From the NCBI RefSeq assembly GCF_014642075.1, contig NZ_BMIK01000007.1:168753-232752 (forward strand): a stretch of DNA of 64,000 bases, written 5' to 3'. Source of the stretch: Parapedobacter defluvii (GTDB taxonomy: Bacteria; Bacteroidota; Bacteroidia; Sphingobacteriales; Sphingobacteriaceae). The position numbers were made by a program, and so were the translations under genes. Shown here one piece after another: positions 18,455 to 26,520 of the stretch (within the stretch, counting starts at the first letter, position 1; each line of letters begins with the position of its first letter). The notes below the pieces were generated by a model. That model was given only the letters and a program-made list of their open reading frames with translations. It made no database searches and had not been told where the DNA came from.

Positions 18455-19630
18455 CTATACCAAACGGATGACTTCGGTATCAGCAGTAACACGAAGCCCA
18501 TCGGTAGACGTAAGCAGGTTAAGTCCCGGCGTTTTCCCCGTCTCTAGCGACCCGTATTTTTCCGCGATCTCAAGAAACTGTGCCCCATTAATAGTGGCCC
18601 ATTTGATGGTTTCATCAAAGGGAATCTCCGGAAAATATTTGTGTATCGTTTTCAGTTCGGCCAATATGCATAGCCGGTCGTTGGAAGCGAGACTGTCCGT
18701 ACCCAGTGTGATTTTATGACGGTACGTGACAAAATTTTTCATTTTCGGAAGCACCCCTTCGATGTAAAGATTCGCATTGGGACAAAAACACCAGAAGACA
18801 TTCCGCTCCTGGCGTTCGATGAAGAAAATATCTTTGGAGGAAGTATATGTGTTATGCACCAACAGGACCGGCGTGTCTCGCGATAGATAAGACATAACGG
18901 TTTGCAGGGAGTTCCGTGCCTGCGCTTTAAAGCCGGAAATGTCTTTGCCGATTGCCCGATAAAAGTCTAAAAATTGCCCGGTCTTGTACCGAAATAATCG
19001 GTTTTCTTCCTCACTTTCCTGGTTATGCACACTGAGCGGCATGTTGGATATAACCGCGTCTTCGTTGAGTAACCGGAATAATTCTTTCGATACGGAATAA
19101 GGCGCATGTGCCGTAATGGAAGCGGCATCTTTCTGAAAAAGACAGGCAATCGCCCGCGCCTCCATCAGCTTTTGAGAAGCCACCTCCGGCTCAAATCCAA
19201 GTACTTCCACAAACGTATGGTAATACATTTTACTACGGGCTTTTACCGAGGCCGAAATACCTGTATTCGCATGGTCGCCCACTGCTACGATGCCATTTTC
19301 ATAAAGTTCCTGATCAGCCGCCTCCATGGCTTGCTGAATCCGTTCCTCGTCAGCATTGCGCATCGCAATCACCTGTTGGAGAAACGACACCAACCCGGTA
19401 TGCTGCGGGATGACGCCTGCCATGTGAGAAAGTTCCAGGTGACAATGCGTATTGACAAACCCGGGTACGATAATGCCTTTTTTCCGGTTGATCTGCTGAC
19501 CTGAGAGGTTGGGATGGTCGGGTGGGTAAATCCCCTCAATTATGCCGTTATTCCCGATCTCAACAACACCGTTCTTAATTGCATTGCTGGTAACCGGCAC
19601 AATATAATCCGCAGAAAAAAAAGTGTTCAT
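18455..19630 (-). CDS. Amidohydrolase / cytosine-deaminase-type, possible aminodeoxyfutalosine deaminase
   Basis: A 391-residue metal-dependent deaminase of the SsnA/TRZ/ATZ amidohydrolase group. Visible ligands: HxH in VNTHCHLELS, His in SITAHAPYSV, His in SVHNQESEEE and Asp in TLGTDSLASN. The N- and C-terminal strands (IIVPGFVN, GLNLL) form the usual composite sheet. In menaquinone synthesis by the futalosine route some bacteria use such an enzyme (MqnX) to deaminate aminodeoxyfutalosine. The window also carries mqnB at 48475, which makes that assignment reasonable but not proven. Guanine- or adenosine-type deaminases are alternatives. Confidence 0.75.
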   Translation of the reverse strand: MNTFFSADYIVPVTSNAIKNGVVEIGNNGIIEGIYPPDHPNLSGQQINRKKGIIVPGFVNTHCHLELSHMAGVIPQHTGLVSFLQQVIAMRNADEERIQQAMEAADQELYENGIVAVGDHANTGISASVKARSKMYYHTFVEVLGFEPEVASQKLMEARAIACLFQKDAASITAHAPYSVSKELFRLLNEDAVISNMPLSVHNQESEEENRLFRYKTGQFLDFYRAIGKDISGFKAQARNSLQTVMSYLSRDTPVLLVHNTYTSSKDIFFIERQERNVFWCFCPNANLYIEGVLPKMKNFVTYRHKITLGTDSLASNDRLCILAELKTIHKYFPEIPFDETIKWATINGAQFLEIAEKYGSLETGKTPGLNLLTSTDGLRVTADTEVIRLV

Positions 19631-19732
19631 AGCATGCTAGGTTTTTTGATATGTATCGCGTCCTTCAGGATAGGTTTAATTTGAAAAATAAACGACTACA
19701 AATATGTATTTTTTTTGGTGTTTAACCAAAAG

Positions 19733-19762
19733 TTTAACAAAATAGAAAAAGCCGTATCTTTG
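19733..19762 (+). promoter_or_regulatory. Promoter of rlmN, leaderless geometry
   Basis: TTTA at 19733-19736, 18 bases, then TATCTTTG at 19755-19762 (perfect -7 element). The start codon GTG at 19767 lies four bases after the element, so the transcript probably begins at or very near the first codon. A direct repeat GTTTAAC-CAAAA-GTTTAAC overlaps the -33 region. Confidence 0.6.
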
Positions 19763-19766
19763 TACC

Positions 19767-20831
19767 GTGGTTGACAGTAAATCCAAAATCGATATCCGCA
19801 AGCTGACGCTTGAGCAACTTCGCAGCCAGTTGGCTTCCCTGGGAGAGCAGGCGTTCCGGGCCAAGCAGATCCATGAATGGCTTTGGAAGAAGTCGTGTAC
19901 CGATTTTGACCACATGAGCAACCTCAGCAAACCCCTGCGTGATCTGCTGAAACAAACTTTCGTTATCAATGCGGCCAGTATACGCCAGGCCCAGTACAGT
20001 GCGGATCGAACGATCAAAAGCAGTTTTGTGCTCTATGATGGCAACATTGTCGAAGGCGTATTGATTCCGGCACCCGACCGCATGACGGCCTGTGTGAGCT
20101 CACAGGTAGGATGTAGTCTTACCTGTAAGTTTTGTGCAACGGGTTACATGGACCGGAAGCGCAATCTCAATGCTGACGAAATTTACGATCAGGTCGTACT
20201 CATCGGCAAACAGGCTCAGGAGCATTATGGACAGCCGCTCACCAACATCGTTTATATGGGAATGGGGGAACCACTGCTCAATTATGCCAACGTACTGGCA
20301 TCCGTACAGCGCATCACTGCCGCCGACGGGTTGAATATGGCGGCAAAACGAATTACGGTATCCACCGCCGGAATCGCCAAAATGATCAAAAAACTGGGAG
20401 ATGACCAGGTTCGGTTCAACCTCGCGCTGTCCCTGCATGCAGCCAATGACCAAAAGCGCAATGAAATCATGCCCATTAATGAACAGAATTCATTGGGGGC
20501 GTTGGCAGAAGCGTTGAAATATTATTACGCAAAGACCAAGAATCCCGTTACCTACGAATACATTGTATTTAACGGATTCAACGACGATCCTGCCGATGCC
20601 CGGGAACTGGCTGCCTTTTGTAAGCATCTTCCCTGCAAGGTCAACATCATTGAATATAATCCGATTGCCTTTGCCGATTTTGAAAATGCTCCGGAAGACA
20701 AAATAGACCGCTTTGCCGCCTTACTACGTCAGAAGGGCATCGTTACCAATATCCGGCGAAGCCGGGGAAAGGACATTGATGCCGCTTGCGGCCAATTGGC
20801 CATCAAGGAAACGGCAAGCCCAGCGGTTTAA
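19767..20831 (+). CDS. rlmN: Dual-specificity rRNA/tRNA methyltransferase RlmN
   Basis: A 354-residue radical SAM enzyme that makes m2A2503 in 23S rRNA and m2A37 in some tRNAs. The cluster-binding CxxxCxxC is SSQVGCSLTCKFCATG, and the methyl-carrying Cys region is in the C-terminal RSRGKDIDAACGQLA. The N-terminal accessory domain (IDIRKLTLEQLRSQLASLGE) and MGMGEPLLNYANVL are typical. The start is a GTG at 19767, the only in-frame candidate before the conserved N-terminus, sitting right after a perfect -7 element. The comF-like gene follows by 13 bases. Confidence 0.97.
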   Translation: MVDSKSKIDIRKLTLEQLRSQLASLGEQAFRAKQIHEWLWKKSCTDFDHMSNLSKPLRDLLKQTFVINAASIRQAQYSADRTIKSSFVLYDGNIVEGVLIPAPDRMTACVSSQVGCSLTCKFCATGYMDRKRNLNADEIYDQVVLIGKQAQEHYGQPLTNIVYMGMGEPLLNYANVLASVQRITAADGLNMAAKRITVSTAGIAKMIKKLGDDQVRFNLALSLHAANDQKRNEIMPINEQNSLGALAEALKYYYAKTKNPVTYEYIVFNGFNDDPADARELAAFCKHLPCKVNIIEYNPIAFADFENAPEDKIDRFAALLRQKGIVTNIRRSRGKDIDAACGQLAIKETASPAV

Positions 20832-20844
20832 AAACACACCTACG

Positions 20845-21510
20845 ATGATCAACCGTTACCTAACAGACCTGGCCGCTCTCTTTTTCCCAAAAACCTGTGC
20901 GGGGTGTGACACGCCATTGGTGTATGGCGAAAAACTCATCTGCACATCCTGTTGGTATCACCTACCTGTTATCCCTGCACACGACCAAACCGCCAACCTA
21001 CACACCATACAGACTGCCTCGTTTTTCTATTTAATGGATTCTTCCCGCATACAGCGGATTATTTACCAGCTGAAATACAATAACCGACCCGAAATCGGCA
21101 CCTTATTGGGTGAAAAGTATGGATCTCTGCTGCGGGAAAGGACACCCTTTCAGGAAGCCGATGTGATTGTACCTGTACCTTTGCACCCCACGAAACTCCG
21201 CAAGCGGGGATATAACCAAAGCGCATTTTTTGCCGAGGGGCTCTCCCACTCCATGCAAAAGCCCACAGCGATGCAGTGTCTGGTACGGCATCGCGCTACC
21301 GAAAGCCAAACCAAAAAAAGTCGTTACGAGCGGTACGAAAATATGGAAACCGCATTTCGGCTAGCCAAAGCAGAAGCCATTGCCGGAAAACACGTGCTGT
21401 TAGTAGACGATGTATTGACCACGGGAGCTACCCTGGAGGCATGTTCCACGGTACTCCTAACCGCCGGGGCGATCCAGGTAAACGCCGTTACCATCGCCAA
21501 AGCGTTGTGA
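20845..21510 (+). CDS. ComF-family phosphoribosyltransferase-like protein
   Basis: I choose the ATG at 20845; the open frame runs back into rlmN but the family starts here (MINRYLTDLAALFFPKTCAGC). The 221-residue protein has an N-terminal zinc-ribbon (CAGCDTPLVYGEKLICTSC) and a PRTase domain with the PRPP loop VLLVDDVLTTGATLEAC. ComF proteins take part in DNA uptake in competent bacteria, though in Bacteroidota their role is untested. It follows rlmN on the same strand. Its last 54 bases overlap the end of the convergent VanZ-like gene. Confidence 0.9.
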   Translation: MINRYLTDLAALFFPKTCAGCDTPLVYGEKLICTSCWYHLPVIPAHDQTANLHTIQTASFFYLMDSSRIQRIIYQLKYNNRPEIGTLLGEKYGSLLRERTPFQEADVIVPVPLHPTKLRKRGYNQSAFFAEGLSHSMQKPTAMQCLVRHRATESQTKKSRYERYENMETAFRLAKAEAIAGKHVLLVDDVLTTGATLEACSTVLLTAGAIQVNAVTIAKAL

Positions 21511-22011
21511 TAGGAATGGATGGGTAGCAGTTGATTCGTGCCGATGGACAGGCGGACATTTGCAACCCTTCCGGAACACACCACAACTCGATAAACTGAC
21601 CGCGATTGCTGCTCCTACCGTTAAAGGAACAGCGCTAGCCCTTATGCGATACGAATTATGCAACAAAAGGTAAGCAAATACCCCCATTCCGGTACCCACG
21701 ACATCGGCAAACAGATCCCAGGCTTCGGCAGAACGGTACGTAAATATTTTCCACTGCAAAAACTCGGTAAACAGAGCAAACAGAAATGAAAAAACGATAA
21801 CCCGGATGGAAATTCCCCAAGACGGCCTCGATGTGCCCGCTTTCCGGATGGCGCCGTAATAGAGAAGTACTGTAAACACGAAAAAGAAACCGCAATGTAC
21901 CAGCTTATCAATTCCCGCAAACTTAGGGATACTTTCGGTGCTCTCCGACGGAATGCTGCACAGGACCAACACAACCACTGCCCACAATATCGCCCAGCTG
22001 TAATGCTTCAT
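21457..22011 (-). CDS. VanZ-like membrane protein with lipobox-like C-terminal extension
   Basis: A 184-residue protein. Residues 1-125 are VanZ-like: four membrane segments, with SIPKFAGIDKLVHCGFFFVFTVLL and the FTEFLQWKIFTYRSAEAWDLFADVVGTGMG signature. The frame then continues without a stop into a second hydrophobic stretch and SLSSCGVFRKGCKCPP, which looks like a lipoprotein signal and mature Cys, ending in a polar tail that overlaps comF. It is either a true fusion or a small lipoprotein gene reading in the same frame from an internal TTG. VanZ-like proteins have no settled function. gcvH lies 60 bases upstream in the same direction. Confidence 0.75.
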   Translation of the reverse strand: MKHYSWAILWAVVVLVLCSIPSESTESIPKFAGIDKLVHCGFFFVFTVLLYYGAIRKAGTSRPSWGISIRVIVFSFLFALFTEFLQWKIFTYRSAEAWDLFADVVGTGMGVFAYLLLHNSYRIRASAVPLTVGAAIAVSLSSCGVFRKGCKCPPVHRHESTATHPFLSQRFGDGNGVYLDRPGG

Positions 22012-22071
22012 ATTTTCTATTTTGACCGCTATCCAGCCATTTTAATGCCAAAAGTACAGCAACAGCGGCAA

Positions 22072-22452
22072 TTAGGCCGACACCTGCGCCTCGTAATCGG
22101 CGGCAGCGAGTAGCCCATCCACATCGGCAGGATTGTTCAGCTTCACACGCACCAACCATCCCTCGCCATACGGATCTTGATTAACCAGTTCAGGCGAGCT
22201 GTCTATCTTTTCGTTGACAGATAGCACGGTAGCCGATACAGGCATAAAAAGATCCGATACCGTTTTCACCGCTTCTACGGTGCCGAATACCTGGTCCTGA
22301 GCCACTTCCTCGCCGATTGTATTGACATCAATAAATACGATATCCCCAAGTTCACGTTGTGCAAAATCGGTAATACCAACAATGGCTTCATCGCCTTCTA
22401 CACGAATCCATTCGTGATCTTTCGTGTATTTCAAATCTGTGGGAAACGTCAT
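22072..22452 (-). CDS. gcvH: Glycine cleavage system H protein
   Basis: The start is set at the ATG ending at 22452 ([20 protein letters not shown]), which matches the family; the upstream open frame would add 34 unlikely residues. The 126-residue lipoyl carrier has the lipoylated Lys in [18 protein letters not shown]. It shuttles the aminomethyl group between P, T and L proteins. The gene stands apart from gcvP (55341) by 33 kb, with no gcvT in the window. A strong minus-strand promoter lies just upstream and vanZ-like follows. Confidence 0.97.
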   Translation of the reverse strand: MTFPTDLKYTKDHEWIRVEGDEAIVGITDFAQRELGDIVFIDVNTIGEEVAQDQVFGTVEAVKTVSDLFMPVSATVLSVNEKIDSSPELVNQDPYGEGWLVRVKLNNPADVDGLLAAADYEAQVSA

Positions 22453-22473
22453 GGAGTAGTAACTAAAATTTCT

Positions 22474-22504
22474 CAAAAATAGAATTATATCACGAAACTG
22501 CAAA
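22474..22504 (-). promoter_or_regulatory. Promoter of gcvH
   Basis: On the minus strand TTTG (22504-22501), exactly 19 bases, then TATTTTTG (22481-22474): both boxes match the Bacteroidota housekeeping consensus. The predicted leader is about 17-20 bases. It faces the anmK promoter, whose -7-like TACCTTTA is at 22510-22517. Confidence 0.7.
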
Positions 22505-22523
22505 ATGCCTACCTTTATTCCCA

Positions 22524-23726
22524 ATGAACCCTTGGATAGAAAAATTATATGCAATCGCTGGCCGAAAACAGCGGGTCATCGTTGGCCTCATGTCAGGCAC
22601 TTCGCTCGATGGATTGGATATCGCCCTTTGCCACATTACCGGAGAGGGCCTTCATACCGAACTATCCGTTACACACTTCGATACCAAACCCTATACCGAT
22701 GAATTCCGCAGCCGCATTCGCGAAATCTTTGCCAAACGGACGGTTGACCAGCAAGTCCTCAGCGGACTGCACGCATGGGTTGGACAGGTACATGGCACAT
22801 TTGTAAACGAAATGTTGCAGGAATGGGGTAAGTCCCCGGGCGAAATCGATCTCATAGCCAGTCATGGACAGACGGTTTTTCACGCCCCTCAGTCACTTAC
22901 AGGAAACACCGATTATCCAAACAGCACGCTGCAGATCGGCGATGGCGATCAGTTGGCCGTGACTACCGGAATCATCACCGTATCCGATTTCAGGCAAAAG
23001 CACATCGCAGCGGGCGGAGAGGGTGCCCCCCTCGCAGCGTATGGCGATTACCTGCTGTTTACAGCTAAAACCGAAACACGTATTTTACTCAATATCGGCG
23101 GCATTGCCAATTTCACCTTCCTTCCCGCCGCCGCCTCCCGAAAGCCTTGTTTTGCGACAGACGTGGGACCCGGGAATACCCTGATGAATCAATACATGCA
23201 AATGCGAATGGGTAGGGAAATGGATGAGGACGGCCGCTTAGCCGCTGCCGGGACCGTCTGCCCCCCTTTACTTAAAGCGCTGCTCAGTCCTGATTTTTTT
23301 GCGTTACCTTTTCCGAAAACCACCGGACCCGAATTGTTTAATCTCGACTACCTTTTCGATGCACAAAAAGCTACAGGGACGACCGGATTAACGGAAAGCG
23401 ATGTGATGGCTACACTGTGTGCTTTTTCGGCCACTGCCATCGTAGACGCCATCCGGCAGACACTGAGCGAAGCGGGTAACTTACTCACGCGGGTCTATGT
23501 AAGCGGCGGCGGACTGCATAATCCGGCACTTATGCGTCGGATCAAAACGGGATTGGGTGAGCTGACCGTCTCTCCGTTCAATGAACTGGGACTACTTCCC
23601 GATGCAAAGGAAGCAGCGCTCTTTGCATTACTAGCCAATGAAACCCTCGCAGGAAATGCCGCCAATGCGAAAGCCATCGCTAACGCTCCGGCGGTATGCA
23701 TGGGGAAGATCAGTTTCCCCGAATAG
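22524..23726 (+). CDS. anmK: Anhydro-N-acetylmuramic acid kinase
   Basis: A 400-residue kinase that converts anhydro-MurNAc from cell-wall turnover to MurNAc-6-phosphate. The family's phosphate loop [16 protein letters not shown] is near residue 20, with the GQTVFH and [12 protein letters not shown] motifs and the [15 protein letters not shown] segment. The -7-like element TACCTTTA ends seven bases before the ATG, so the leader is extremely short. The gene is divergent from gcvH across 71 bases. Confidence 0.95.
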   Translation: MNPWIEKLYAIAGRKQRVIVGLMSGTSLDGLDIALCHITGEGLHTELSVTHFDTKPYTDEFRSRIREIFAKRTVDQQVLSGLHAWVGQVHGTFVNEMLQEWGKSPGEIDLIASHGQTVFHAPQSLTGNTDYPNSTLQIGDGDQLAVTTGIITVSDFRQKHIAAGGEGAPLAAYGDYLLFTAKTETRILLNIGGIANFTFLPAAASRKPCFATDVGPGNTLMNQYMQMRMGREMDEDGRLAAAGTVCPPLLKALLSPDFFALPFPKTTGPELFNLDYLFDAQKATGTTGLTESDVMATLCAFSATAIVDAIRQTLSEAGNLLTRVYVSGGGLHNPALMRRIKTGLGELTVSPFNELGLLPDAKEAALFALLANETLAGNAANAKAIANAPAVCMGKISFPE

Positions 23727-23745
23727 CTGCGACAAGCCGCCGTTT

Positions 23746-24414
23746 CTACTCGTCTAATGCTTGATGCAGGAACAATTTAAAGGAATACATCCGGCGGAAG
23801 GCCTGAAGCACCTTTTCCAACCCATCGGGGCCAGCCAATTCGTTGTCATCAAAGGATTCGGATGCCGTAAAGCTTTTCAATTTAATCCATTCGATGTAAG
23901 GATTATCCGCATCGTATCCGGCCGGTGGCCGTTTCAGCTTATCCTGGACATCCAACCGGCAATTTTTTTTAAAGGAAGCTTCCTCCAGGATGGCCGACAA
24001 CTGGGCCCCGTTATAATCAATTTCCTGCCGGATTGCCGCCAAATGGTCTTTTTCCGGCCGCCAATAACCGCCCGCAGCAAAGCTGTTACCTGGTTGGATA
24101 TGAAGATAATATTCCGGACCGTTCAGTTTACGACCGGCGGTGGATATACCGGCGCCGAGCCAGGTCTTATAGGGTGCTTTATCCTTGCTGAACCGTGTAT
24201 CCCGATAAATCCGGAAAAGGCATTTCGATGTCGGAATATCTGCCGAAATATAGCGGTCGGTCTCAGCAAGTCCGTTAATAACGGCCTGGGTAAAATCTTT
24301 CATGTTTTGCCAAGCATGCTCATAAGCTTCCCGGTGCTGCTGGAACCACTCCCGGTTATTATTTTTCCCGATTGCTGTAAGAAAGTCAAAAGTGTCAGAA
24401 TGTATGAACTGCAT
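23746..24414 (-). CDS. DUF2461 (TIGR02453) family protein
   Basis: A 222-residue protein with the family's marks: the N-terminal FLTAIGKNNNREWFQQHREAYE, the middle CLFRIYRDTRFSKDKAPYKTW and YYLHIQPGNSFAAGGYWRPE. No signal peptide. The function is unknown; the highly conserved RIYRDTRFSKDK basic patch suggests binding of a phosphorylated or nucleic-acid ligand, which is only an inference. It is the last gene of a four-gene minus-strand cluster with CPBP protease, DUF2007 and cdsA. Confidence 0.88.
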   Translation of the reverse strand: MQFIHSDTFDFLTAIGKNNNREWFQQHREAYEHAWQNMKDFTQAVINGLAETDRYISADIPTSKCLFRIYRDTRFSKDKAPYKTWLGAGISTAGRKLNGPEYYLHIQPGNSFAAGGYWRPEKDHLAAIRQEIDYNGAQLSAILEEASFKKNCRLDVQDKLKRPPAGYDADNPYIEWIKLKSFTASESFDDNELAGPDGLEKVLQAFRRMYSFKLFLHQALDE

Positions 24415-24433
24415 AAATGGATAATAAACGAAA

Positions 24434-25255
24434 TTAGTTAACGGTTTGTAGCGATAGCAGCAACTTGAGCCATACGAATACCACAGGAGCAGCTAACAGC
24501 AATCCATCAAAACGGTCGAGCAGGCCCCCATGTCCCGGCAATATGGACCCCGAATCTTTCACCTGCCGGCTCCGCTTGAGCATAGACTCCACCAGGTCGC
24601 CAAAAGTGCCGAACGCCGAAATAAGCAGGGCCATACCCACCCACTGCCAAACGCTTATCACCGGATAGTAAAGCGCCAATACCGACGATACCACCAACGC
24701 AAGCAGGATACCTCCAATGAGCCCTTCCCATGTTTTTTTGGGAGAAATGCGCTCAAAAAGGCGCCGTCTGCCGAAGAACCTGCCCATAAGATAGGCGCCT
24801 GTGTCGTTTCCCCAAAGGATCAGCATAAACCCCAGGGGTAAGCGGTAGTTATAAGCGCCGGTCAAAAAACCCAACGAAAGAAACGATACAAAGGGTAAAA
24901 CAATATATATAACTCCCAAAAACGTGTAAGCGATACCCGTAAACGGATTATCCTGATCTTTCTGGTAAAGCGGAACGATCCATACTAGCGCAGCCAACGG
25001 AATAACCAGCAACAGGCAATTTGGAGAAAGATCGCCTAGTTGATATCCCCCATACACTCCGAATGCAAGCACACCGAACAATAACCCCAATAAAGCGTTC
25101 GGTTTACCGTTGGCATCTCCCACAATCCGATAAAATTCATAGAGGCAACACGCATTCAGCACCAGGAAAAAGCCGGTAAATAGATAGGCATTGAATACGA
25201 TCGAAGCAAGCACCACGATAACAAAGAAAAGGCCGGTAATTGCACGTGTTCTCAT
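24434..25255 (-). CDS. cdsA: Phosphatidate cytidylyltransferase
   Basis: A 273-residue integral membrane enzyme that makes CDP-diacylglycerol for phospholipid synthesis. It has about eight membrane segments and the C-terminal signature SMLKRSRQVKDSGSILPGHGGLLDRFDG. The start ATG lies six bases after the stop of the DUF2007 gene, so the two are co-translated or at least co-transcribed. Confidence 0.95.
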   Translation of the reverse strand: MRTRAITGLFFVIVVLASIVFNAYLFTGFFLVLNACCLYEFYRIVGDANGKPNALLGLLFGVLAFGVYGGYQLGDLSPNCLLLVIPLAALVWIVPLYQKDQDNPFTGIAYTFLGVIYIVLPFVSFLSLGFLTGAYNYRLPLGFMLILWGNDTGAYLMGRFFGRRRLFERISPKKTWEGLIGGILLALVVSSVLALYYPVISVWQWVGMALLISAFGTFGDLVESMLKRSRQVKDSGSILPGHGGLLDRFDGLLLAAPVVFVWLKLLLSLQTVN

Positions 25256-25261
25256 GACCGC

Positions 25262-25483
25262 TTATTCTTCGTTGTTAGCATCGTACCCGCCATCCGCCAA
25301 CAACTCCCGTGCAAAAGATTCCTGCGATTCGTGCACGTACAATTCGACCTGTCCGAACCGATACGATGAATCCTGCTTATTGATAATTACCGCCGGCACC
25401 TGATGCTCTTCCAGCATTTGTTTGGTAATCTCCGCCTGGATGGGATTGGGTGTCACAAACAGTTTAATCCAGTGTTTTTCCAT
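25262..25483 (-). CDS. DUF2007-type small protein
   Basis: The start is placed at the ATG ending at 25483 (MEKHWIKLFVTPNPIQAEIT), giving 73 residues; the longer open frame belongs to the overlapping CPBP gene. DUF2007 proteins are single-domain alpha/beta proteins called putative signal transducers, related in shape to PII-like folds. The middle LEEHQVPAVIINKQDSSY and QVELYVHESQESFARELL match. It overlaps the 3' end of the CPBP gene by 20 bases and precedes cdsA. Confidence 0.85.
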   Translation of the reverse strand: MEKHWIKLFVTPNPIQAEITKQMLEEHQVPAVIINKQDSSYRFGQVELYVHESQESFARELLADGGYDANNEE

Positions 25484-26393
25484 AGCTCCGTGTGTTTTGC
25501 TTGATGGCAGTTTTATAGTATTGATATAGCAGGACAGCGGTGAGTACAAAACTAATAAAATAAAGGTAATCGGGAATCTGCTGTGAAAAGTCCAGTTCAT
25601 CGAGTGATTTACCCTGCCGTTTTAGGTAAAATGCATATACGGTGGCCGTCGCATTATTGATGAAGTGTGCCAACACGGGTAACCAGATGCTTTTACCCCA
25701 AAATAAAAGGTATCCAAAAAGAGCCCCCAGCAGCAGCCGTGGCAGAAAGCCGTAGAATTGAAGATGGATGGCACTGAAGATAATGGCAGTAAGCCAGATA
25801 GCGGTATGAGGGTTTTTAAACCAGCGGGTCAGAATACCTTGCACACATCCCCGGAACAGAAACTCTTCGCCAATGGCGGCAATGACTGCAACGACAATTA
25901 AACTTGTCAGCAGCCCCGTATATGTGGTGTCAGACAGCAGCAGATCGGTCAATCGTTTCTGCTCAGCCTCCTTGACCTTCATCCAATTTTCTACCCCCGA
26001 TAGTGCTTCCGGAAGCCTCATCTGTTCATTTAGCTTAATAGCCTGTTCAAAAACCGGTGCGGAGAAAAAGAGGATCGCGACGACCAAAAACCACAGGGAA
26101 GGGTTTACCCCCGTGCGGAAATCCAAATAGGTGTGCCGATGCTTCTCAATTACTCCCATCAGCAGCGCAGGCAAGACAAACATGCCAATGCTTGATCCGG
26201 CCTGCACAATTTTGAGAAAACCGATGTTGGAAATGCTGTCCGATAGGGTTTCTTCCACACTTCCCATGGAAACACCTGTGGCAAGCAGACCGATAAAAAC
26301 AGAAATCGCCCCCATTACAATGGCTCCCGAAAATACCAAAAGCAAGAGTAAGATTAAGGATTTAACAGGAGGAAAAGTACGTTGTTCAATCAT
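25464..26393 (-). CDS. CPBP-family intramembrane metalloprotease
   Basis: A 309-residue membrane protein with about eight segments. The CPBP (Abi/CAAX protease) motifs are AAIGEEFLFRG (EExxxR), FSAIHLQFYGFLPR with a His, and VLAHFINNATA with the final His and Asn. Such enzymes cleave within membranes or act in bacteriocin immunity, and their substrates here are unknown. It is the first gene of the cluster ending with DUF2461. A weak -7-like TATCTTCA precedes it. Confidence 0.9.
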   Translation of the reverse strand: MIEQRTFPPVKSLILLLLLVFSGAIVMGAISVFIGLLATGVSMGSVEETLSDSISNIGFLKIVQAGSSIGMFVLPALLMGVIEKHRHTYLDFRTGVNPSLWFLVVAILFFSAPVFEQAIKLNEQMRLPEALSGVENWMKVKEAEQKRLTDLLLSDTTYTGLLTSLIVVAVIAAIGEEFLFRGCVQGILTRWFKNPHTAIWLTAIIFSAIHLQFYGFLPRLLLGALFGYLLFWGKSIWLPVLAHFINNATATVYAFYLKRQGKSLDELDFSQQIPDYLYFISFVLTAVLLYQYYKTAIKQNTRSYGKTLD

Positions 26394-26460
26394 CGGGCTT
26401 TCTTCAATTTGGGGATGAAGATACGGATTGCGGTGGATACTAGGAAACCTTGGCTGATTG

Positions 26461-26491
26461 TTGTGTATAATCGTGGGAAAGCGTAAGTTTG
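26461..26491 (+). promoter_or_regulatory. Promoter of the aspartyl protease gene
   Basis: TTG at 26461-26463, 20 bases, then a perfect TAAGTTTG at 26484-26491. The predicted start near 26496 gives a leader of about 25 bases to the ATG at 26521. Confidence 0.65.
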
Positions 26492-26520
26492 AAATAACTT
26501 ATGTTAAATAACAAGGGAAC

